Shown one piece after another: positions 6,448-11,068 of a stretch of DNA of 11,068 nt (positions are counted from its first letter, which is position 1; each line of letters opens with the position of its first letter). The position numbers were made by a program, and so were the translations under genes. Location of the stretch: NCBI GenBank assembly GCA_964636675.1, contig CAZWUO010000126.1, positions 1-11,068 on the forward strand, given 5' to 3'. A model generated the notes under the pieces. That model made no database searches and was not told where the DNA came from. It saw only the letters and a list, made by a program, of their open reading frames with translations. Origin of the DNA: JALUUH01 sp964636675. Its GTDB lineage: Bacteria; Pseudomonadota; Gammaproteobacteria; S012-40.

Positions 6448-7701
6448 CTAAGATAAGATCCACAAGCGTGAATGTGATGCACTTTTAGCAACTGTGATTT
6501 TTTCTAATATGTCTCCATCAATGTCCATAATCGTTATCGCGCCTTCTGCAGCATTTGATGCAAACATAAGCTGTGTATTGCCTTCTTTAGTCACGAAATC
6601 GAGGGTGCCTACGCTAGAGCCCAAACGGGTTTCATTTATCAGTTTTAATTTTGGCAGCGCCGTCATATCAAATACCAATAGTGCATCTATTTTTAAGTTG
6701 TTTTTCTGTTCATCGCTGCCGGAACTTGAAGTGGTTAAATAGAGACGGCTACCCTCGGGATTGAAAAAATACTTGCTAATGTAAACATCTGTTAAATCCA
6801 TTGAGTCCGTGGTCTGGTTATTTTGCACATCAAGCACTGACAGCTTGGCGATCACATGTTGCGGATCGGATTTCCTATCTGCGCCGCGACCTAAAACAAA
6901 ATGCCCACAAGGTGACGCAAATAAATTGCTATGGCTTTTAAACGCAAAGCGGTTGGTGATTTTACAGCTTGCTGGGTCGATGGTTACCACGGTGCCATAA
7001 CCATTATTAAGATTATAAATTTTTCCGGAGACGGGTGAAAAGACCAAACCGTGCGGAAATGCATTATTAGGCACAGCCGTCGCCGATTTGTCGTCTTCTT
7101 TGTCTGGCTCGCATAAATTGATGGTTGCTATTAGCGATAGATATTTCTCAGAGTCGTCAGGATTATTTCCAATCACGGAAACGGTTCCATCTTTTAGATT
7201 GCTAATATAGGCTTGGCTGGGTGTGTTTGCATGCTCAGTGGACGGATAGGAAAAAGTGGCTTGGTGGTGGCCACGACCTACGCAGATTGTGGCTAAATAT
7301 TTGGCATTCGCAGATGTGGTGTCATCGACAACGGTTACCGAGGAGCCTTTATCGCCGCAGTTTAATTCATCATTCCCCGTTGCTTTGTTGCCATCATTCA
7401 TGAGCCAATCGCGTTTGCTCTTGGGGTCAGGGTAGATATGGGCAGCAAAAGCATCCGCTGGAAAATCGGGCTTAAGCAGAATCTCATTCGCTGCAGGATC
7501 CAGCAGAATGACTTTATGCTCCTTGCTTAGGCCGACAAACACGGGCTTATGTTCTGCGGCTAAATCAGATGCCGGCAAAGTGTCAATCGCGGTTATTGTG
7601 GTTTCACCATTATCGCGTTTAATCACGTTAATGCTTCCGGTTTTTCTGTCTCCTGAGTAATATGCAACGGAGAAATTGATTGATTGATGTGCAGTAGTCA
7701 C
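6448..7701 (-). CDS. YncE/YVTN-like beta-propeller protein
   Basis: The product has 417 residues with repeated blade-like segments: GSINVIKRD, GTVSVIGN, PHGLVFSPVSGKIYNLNNG followed by GTVVTIDP, IAKLSVLDVQNN, YFFNPEGSRLYLTTS, ALLVFDM and GAITIMDIDG. These resemble the YVTN or cytochrome-d1-type seven-bladed propellers that serve as binding scaffolds. The PHG motif in the middle is typical of that group. No signal peptide or lipobox is visible, so it is predicted to be cytoplasmic unless the start is wrong. The start is GTG at 7701 with only a weak AGG upstream, and no ATG occurs in frame until about residue 100. It lies first in an operon with the methyltransferase and is divergent from the DUF748 gene. 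The substrate or partner is unknown. Confidence 0.75.
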   Translation of the reverse strand: MTTAHQSINFSVAYYSGDRKTGSINVIKRDNGETTITAIDTLPASDLAAEHKPVFVGLSKEHKVILLDPAANEILLKPDFPADAFAAHIYPDPKSKRDWLMNDGNKATGNDELNCGDKGSSVTVVDDTTSANAKYLATICVGRGHHQATFSYPSTEHANTPSQAYISNLKDGTVSVIGNNPDDSEKYLSLIATINLCEPDKEDDKSATAVPNNAFPHGLVFSPVSGKIYNLNNGYGTVVTIDPASCKITNRFAFKSHSNLFASPCGHFVLGRGADRKSDPQHVIAKLSVLDVQNNQTTDSMDLTDVYISKYFFNPEGSRLYLTTSSSGSDEQKNNLKIDALLVFDMTALPKLKLINETRLGSSVGTLDFVTKEGNTQLMFASNAAEGAITIMDIDGDILEKITVAKSASHSRLWILS

Positions 7702-7984
7702 GTATTTATACCTATTTTTTGTAGTGGGTAGATAGGCATTGCTGCCTAGTACCTGAGATAATAAGAATAGATTTGAAGATTATCGACTATTTTAGCAAAA
7801 AGGCTTACATAAGTTATAAGTCTTTGCGCTTAAAATTCGAACATCAATTGCAGATTGTTACTGCTCCTGTCCGTGATATTCAAGAGTCTGATTAAAAAAT
7901 AATCGAGTGCTGTCTAGGCAGTGAATACGCTTTGTTATGATGGAGTAGGTTTTCTTTTCACATGTTTTATTAGGGTTTAATATT
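7702..7984. promoter_or_regulatory. Divergent promoter region
   Basis: This 283-bp gap separates the minus-strand propeller-methyltransferase operon from the plus-strand DUF748 gene and must hold both promoters. For the plus strand, TGTTATGAT at 7933-7941 is a good extended -10 (TATGAT at 7936-7941). The matching -35 is poor, as is usual for extended -10 promoters, and the leader would be about 37 nt. No convincing minus-strand promoter was found. No operator palindrome stands out. Confidence 0.4.
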
Positions 7985-10030
7985 TTGCTGAAACGGTTTG
8001 TCTCTGCTTTTCTAATATTGTTGGTGGCCACTTTGCTCGTTATTACCATCGGGCTTGTGACTTTACCCTTTACGGCCAAGTGGGGGCTGGTTAGCTGGCT
8101 GGAAAATCAAGGCCTCGATGCGCGTGTCAGCAAAATTAATTTCAATTTTGGCGATGCAAGTGTTGATGTATTTGGCGCCAGCGGTGTTAATTCAGCGGGC
8201 AAAGGGTTTCGCCTAGATCACTTTCATTTCGATTTCGCTTGGCAATCATTGGGTAAGAAGGTCTTATTCGTTGAGAATATCAAAGTCAGTGGGTTACAGC
8301 TGGATATAGAAACACAAACATCTGGTTTAGTAACGATTGCCGGGGTTGATATTCCAAAAGATAATCGTCCGAATTCGGACAGTCAGAATGCATCCTCCTC
8401 GTCTTGGGGGTTTCAATTGGCCGATGTCAGTTTTCACGATATCGATGTGTGCGTAAAAACACTTGATGGGCAAGCGCAGGCACAACAATATTTGTGTTTT
8501 CTTTGGCAACAATTCGATTGGCAGGGGGATTTATCCATCGACGCCGATGCAAAACTGGTAATACACAGCGATATAAATTTGCGTGGGTTTTCGGTGTTTG
8601 ACCCAGAGAATAAGCTAAATCTCATAACCAACGAAACACTGAATATCGACAAATTAAAAGTGAATGGCTTGAATGATTTGCATATTCAGCGAATGGAAAT
8701 GACTGGATTAGTGCTTTTTCCTGAACAGGTAATAGATCAAAAAGAAGATTCAAAAGCCAGTATTTCTCGGCTCGGACTCAGCGATTTTCAAATGACAGAA
8801 TTGCATTTAATTAAATTAAGTACCATTCAAGTATCAGGACTTGCGCTTAATTTGCTACGTGATAAACAAGCTCAATGGGAAATTGCTCAACGTATCGCAA
8901 AATACTTTCCATCATCTCAGTCGTCTTCTTCGTTAGCAACTGAAAACAAGCGCATTGAGAACCCAGAAGAACCCGTGAATAAAAAAGAACTCGCGATAAA
9001 AATTGACAAAATAAGCTTTGCTGATTCTCAGCGGCTGACGTTAATTGATCATAGCTTGACGCCAGCTTTTATTTTTTCGGCGCGCATAAAATCTTTTTCA
9101 TTGAAAAATTTGGATACGCAAAAACCCCGGCAAAAGAGTAAATTACAAGCTGAATTATTATTGGGCGAGTACGGAACCGCCGAATTAAACGGAGATATTC
9201 AATTATTTTCTGCGACCACTGATTTTGCTGTTTCAGCCAAGCTTTCGAGTGTTGATCTTCGGCCTTATAGTAGTTTTCTAGAAAATATAAATCAGCGCAT
9301 TAACACCGGGCAGCTAGATGCTGAGCTTAAGTTATTCGCCAAGAAAAATCAGCTGGAGAGCGTGCTTAATCTCAGTTTGCAGAGTTTTGAGTTAGATCGT
9401 ATCGACCAAAAAAGTGACGTGGCTGCATTGCAGATAATGGGTTTGCCATTAAATAGCGCGCTAAATTTATTAAGAAATCGTGATGATACTATTCGTCTAA
9501 AATTACCGGTAACGGGTGATATCGCCAATCCGCAATTTGATTTATCAGATGCTATTTTTCAAGCTATTACCAAGGCGGCTAAAGTTGCAGTGATAAATTA
9601 TTACACCCCATTTGGCTTAGTAGCCGCCGCACAAGGTGTTTATGATTTTGCAACTGCTTTGCGATTTCTCCCCATCATTTTTGCTTCGGCTTCCGCAGAA
9701 ATGCAGCAACAGAATTATCAGCAGCTGGATCAATTACTCCGGCTTTTTTTGGAGCGCCCAAAGCTGCGCATCACTTTATGTGGTTTTGCGAATAAAGAAG
9801 ACCTTGCTGGGTTTTCTCAGCAAGTGCTAGCGCAAGATGCAATACCGCAAGCTATATCTGATGCGCCACACGACAAGGCCGCAATAAAAAATATCGAGCG
9901 TTTAGCGGCGAGTAGGGGAGAACGCGTGAAAGCTTATTTGGTTAGCAAAGACATCCAACCCGGACGAATTATTCTGTGTCAGCCTACATTCGAAGACAAT
10001 GCAATCTCAGGTGTTGAAATAAGTATCTGA
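7985..10030 (+). CDS. DUF748/AsmA-like envelope protein with OmpA-like C-terminus
   Basis: The product has 681 residues. Residues about 4-27 are a hydrophobic signal anchor (FLILLVATLLVITIGLVTL), so the bulk lies in the periplasm. The body consists of repeated beta-strand segments of the AsmA-like/DUF748 type (GLQLDIETQTSGLVTIAGVDI, SGLALNLLRDKQAQWEI, SFSLKNLDT, AELNGDIQLFSATTDFAVSAKL). The signature segment GLPLNSALNLLRNRDDTIRL then LPVTGDIANPQFDLSDAI is near residues 490-530. The last 115 or so residues resemble the OmpA-like tail of these proteins (RPKLRITLCGFANKEDL, LAASRGERVKAYLVSKDIQP). AsmA-like relatives help move lipids or stabilise the outer membrane, but a role here is inference. 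At 681 residues it is shorter than many DUF748 proteins. The start is TTG at 7985 with TAGGG nine bases or so upstream; an in-frame stop at 7946-7948 excludes the upstream ATG. Confidence 0.8.
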   Translation: MLKRFVSAFLILLVATLLVITIGLVTLPFTAKWGLVSWLENQGLDARVSKINFNFGDASVDVFGASGVNSAGKGFRLDHFHFDFAWQSLGKKVLFVENIKVSGLQLDIETQTSGLVTIAGVDIPKDNRPNSDSQNASSSSWGFQLADVSFHDIDVCVKTLDGQAQAQQYLCFLWQQFDWQGDLSIDADAKLVIHSDINLRGFSVFDPENKLNLITNETLNIDKLKVNGLNDLHIQRMEMTGLVLFPEQVIDQKEDSKASISRLGLSDFQMTELHLIKLSTIQVSGLALNLLRDKQAQWEIAQRIAKYFPSSQSSSSLATENKRIENPEEPVNKKELAIKIDKISFADSQRLTLIDHSLTPAFIFSARIKSFSLKNLDTQKPRQKSKLQAELLLGEYGTAELNGDIQLFSATTDFAVSAKLSSVDLRPYSSFLENINQRINTGQLDAELKLFAKKNQLESVLNLSLQSFELDRIDQKSDVAALQIMGLPLNSALNLLRNRDDTIRLKLPVTGDIANPQFDLSDAIFQAITKAAKVAVINYYTPFGLVAAAQGVYDFATALRFLPIIFASASAEMQQQNYQQLDQLLRLFLERPKLRITLCGFANKEDLAGFSQQVLAQDAIPQAISDAPHDKAAIKNIERLAASRGERVKAYLVSKDIQPGRIILCQPTFEDNAISGVEISI

Positions 10031-10066
10031 GGGGGAGAGGGGCATCTTTTAATTTCGCAAACTTTT

Positions 10067-10386
10067 GGTGGATGCGCTACGCTTATCCACCCTACACAAA
10101 TCCAAAAAATGCTGGGTTCTTGCCGTTATTGTAGGGTGGATAAGCGTAGCGCATCCACCGTTTATTTACACACCAGTCCAAAGAAATGCTGGGTTCTTGC
10201 CGTTATTGTAAGGTGGATAAGCGTAGCGCATCCACCGTTTATTTACACCAGTTCAAAGAAATCGTGGGTTCTTGCGGTTATTGTAGGGTGGATAAGCGTA
10301 GCGCATCCACCGTTTATTTACACCAGTCCAAAGAAATCGTGGGTTCTTGCGGTTATTGTAGGGTGGATAAGCGTAGCGCATCCACC
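10067..10386. repeat. REP/BIME tandem array, five palindromes
   Basis: Five 25-bp imperfect palindromes with arms GGTGGAT and ATCCACC, an inner GCG/CGC stem and a bulge: 10067-10091 in one orientation and 10135-10159, 10212-10236, 10287-10311 and 10362-10386 in the other. The four reverse copies recur every 75-77 bp with a near-identical spacer (TGGGTTCTTGC then TTATTGTA before the palindrome, GTTTATTTACAC after it). The array starts 36 bp after the DUF748 stop, so the first hairpins could also help end or protect that transcript. Plus-strand frames across it only translate the repeat (VDKRSAST repeated) and are not genes. Confidence 0.92.
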
Positions 10387-10393
10387 GTTTATC

Positions 10394-10909
10394 TCATTCT
10401 AAGCACATTTTAGAAATATCTTCTGGCTCTGAACTTCCCCAGTTTGCATCATACCATCCTTTTTTTACCGCATTATTAAATGAAGACCACGGCCAATCAA
10501 TCGGGGATTTTACATAACCGTGTTTCACAGGATTATAATGAATGTAATCCATATGAGTACGCCAGTCTTTGTCATCAGTGATTAAGTGTTCCCAGAAACG
10601 ACGTTGCCAAATAGTTTTAACAGGGTATCCATTATGATGGCTTATGCTTTTTGTAACCGATTTTTTTATCTCACGCCAACGCCCCGAAAAATCAAAATCA
10701 TCTTCGGGCAACTTCCAAATACAATGGATATGATCTGGCAATACCACCATCGCATCAATATTAAATGGACGAGTAGCTTTTATTTTTTTGATCGCATCTC
10801 GAAGAATTTGCACGTTGTATTCATTCTCAAAGATATTTTTTCTTTGATGCGTTACAAGCGTGAAAAAGAAAGTGCCTCCCGGACTAATCGCTCTGCGGTA
10901 TTGACTCAT
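10394..10909 (-). CDS. REP-associated tyrosine transposase (RAYT, Y1/HUH family)
   Basis: The product has 171 residues, the usual size for RAYTs, which cut and rejoin single-stranded DNA at REP palindromes. The N-terminus MSQYRRAISPGGTFFFTLVT is characteristic. The HUH metal site is LPDHIHCIW (His60, His62). The region IWQRRFWEHLITDDKDW is followed by YIHYNPVKHG, whose first Tyr (Tyr122) is the expected catalytic tyrosine, and then DWPWSSF. All key residues are present, so the enzyme could be active. The start at 10909 is preferred: it has AAGGGA about ten bases upstream, whereas the open frame reaching 10993 would begin inside a REP palindrome. The gene is flanked on both sides by REPs, and the closest upstream copy ends 46 bp before the start, which could allow self-regulation. 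Confidence 0.93.
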   Translation of the reverse strand: MSQYRRAISPGGTFFFTLVTHQRKNIFENEYNVQILRDAIKKIKATRPFNIDAMVVLPDHIHCIWKLPEDDFDFSGRWREIKKSVTKSISHHNGYPVKTIWQRRFWEHLITDDKDWRTHMDYIHYNPVKHGYVKSPIDWPWSSFNNAVKKGWYDANWGSSEPEDISKMCLE

Positions 10910-10954
10910 CGGATTTAATCCCTTGTGAGGATATTTTTTATTTCTCAAACTTTT

Positions 10955-10979
10955 GGTGGATGCGCTACGCTTATCCACC
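10955..10979. repeat. REP palindrome, forward, upstream of the RAYT gene
   Basis: Identical in its 25 bp to the copy at 10067-10091 and in the same orientation. Its context (CAAACTTTT before, CTACACAA after) is also shared. It lies in the promoter/leader region of the RAYT gene. Confidence 0.92.
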
Positions 10980-11023
10980 CTACACAAGTTCAAAGAAATC
11001 GTGGGTTCTTGCCGTTATTGTAA

Positions 11024-11048
11024 GGTGGATAAGCGCAGCGCATCCACC
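11024..11048. repeat. REP palindrome, reverse, at the window end
   Basis: Same orientation as the four tandem copies, with one change in the centre (GCGCAGCG instead of GCGTAGCG) and TTATTGTAA before it. The following TTATTTACACAAGTTCAA is the start of another spacer, so more copies are likely beyond the window. Confidence 0.9.
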
Positions 11049-11068
11049 ATTTATTTACACAAGTTCAA

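Larger units (their letters stand above)
10053..11060. mobile_element. RAYT-REP module: transposase gene bracketed by REP palindromes
   Basis: A RAYT gene lies between near-identical direct repeats of about 120 bp (10053-10171 and 10941-11060). Each repeat carries one forward and one reverse REP palindrome separated by a spacer of about 44 bp, that is, one BIME-like unit. Left of the gene the reverse REP plus spacer is further tandemly repeated. RAYTs are domesticated IS200/IS605-type enzymes that recognise such REPs. The right boundary is open because the sequence is still inside a spacer at the window end. Confidence 0.75.

Noticed and set aside
10067..10386. CRISPR array
   Set aside because: The regularly spaced palindromes look similar at first, but the sequences between them are near-identical and not unique spacers, and a RAYT sits next to them.
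10109..10413. Plus-strand open frames of 97 and 75 codons
   Set aside because: They only read through the tandem REP units, giving the same peptide in each repeat; no ribosome-binding site and no family.

Overview
The window looks like chromosomal accessory DNA from a moderately AT-rich gammaproteobacterium. This rests on the DUF748/AsmA-like envelope protein, a lipobox lipoprotein beside an outer-membrane barrel, and a REP-associated tyrosine transposase (RAYT) surrounded by its palindromic REP sequences. The species cannot be named from the sequence. Two runs of exactly 100 N (3941-4040 and 5246-5345) are scaffold gaps.

Left end (1-1279): an unresolved edge is followed by a toxin-antitoxin operon on the minus strand. 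A ribbon-helix-helix (RHH) antitoxin overlaps by 14 bp a RelE/ParE-type toxin that carries a one-base frameshift at an A7 tract. Upstream lies a strict 8-bp tandem repeat (TAACGTTG) whose palindromic AACGTT cores resemble the tandem 8-bp boxes bound by the RHH repressor MetJ, so it is a plausible operator array. About 500 bp with no convincing gene follows, including a decayed REP copy at 970-998.

Middle (1280-5056, minus strand): a large surface-type lipoprotein is followed by a signal-peptide-bearing, beta-rich protein that is probably an outer-membrane barrel. The lipoprotein appears as two open frames on either side of an N gap, but both gap edges carry the same 55 bp. Collapsing that duplicate restores one 770-residue frame, so it is one gene whose Val/Glu/Lys repeat broke the assembly. 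A perfect 13-bp inverted repeat lies between the two genes. I recognise neither family, and they are the best candidate here for an undescribed envelope system.

Right-middle (5603-10030): a beta-propeller protein and a class I SAM-dependent methyltransferase form a tight minus-strand operon (14 nt apart). Divergent from it is a DUF748/AsmA-like inner-membrane-anchored protein with an OmpA-like C-terminus.

Right end (10053-11068): a RAYT gene on the minus strand has five REP palindromes on one side (four of them in a 75-77 bp tandem array) and at least two on the other. The module is bracketed by direct repeats of about 120 bp and continues beyond the window.
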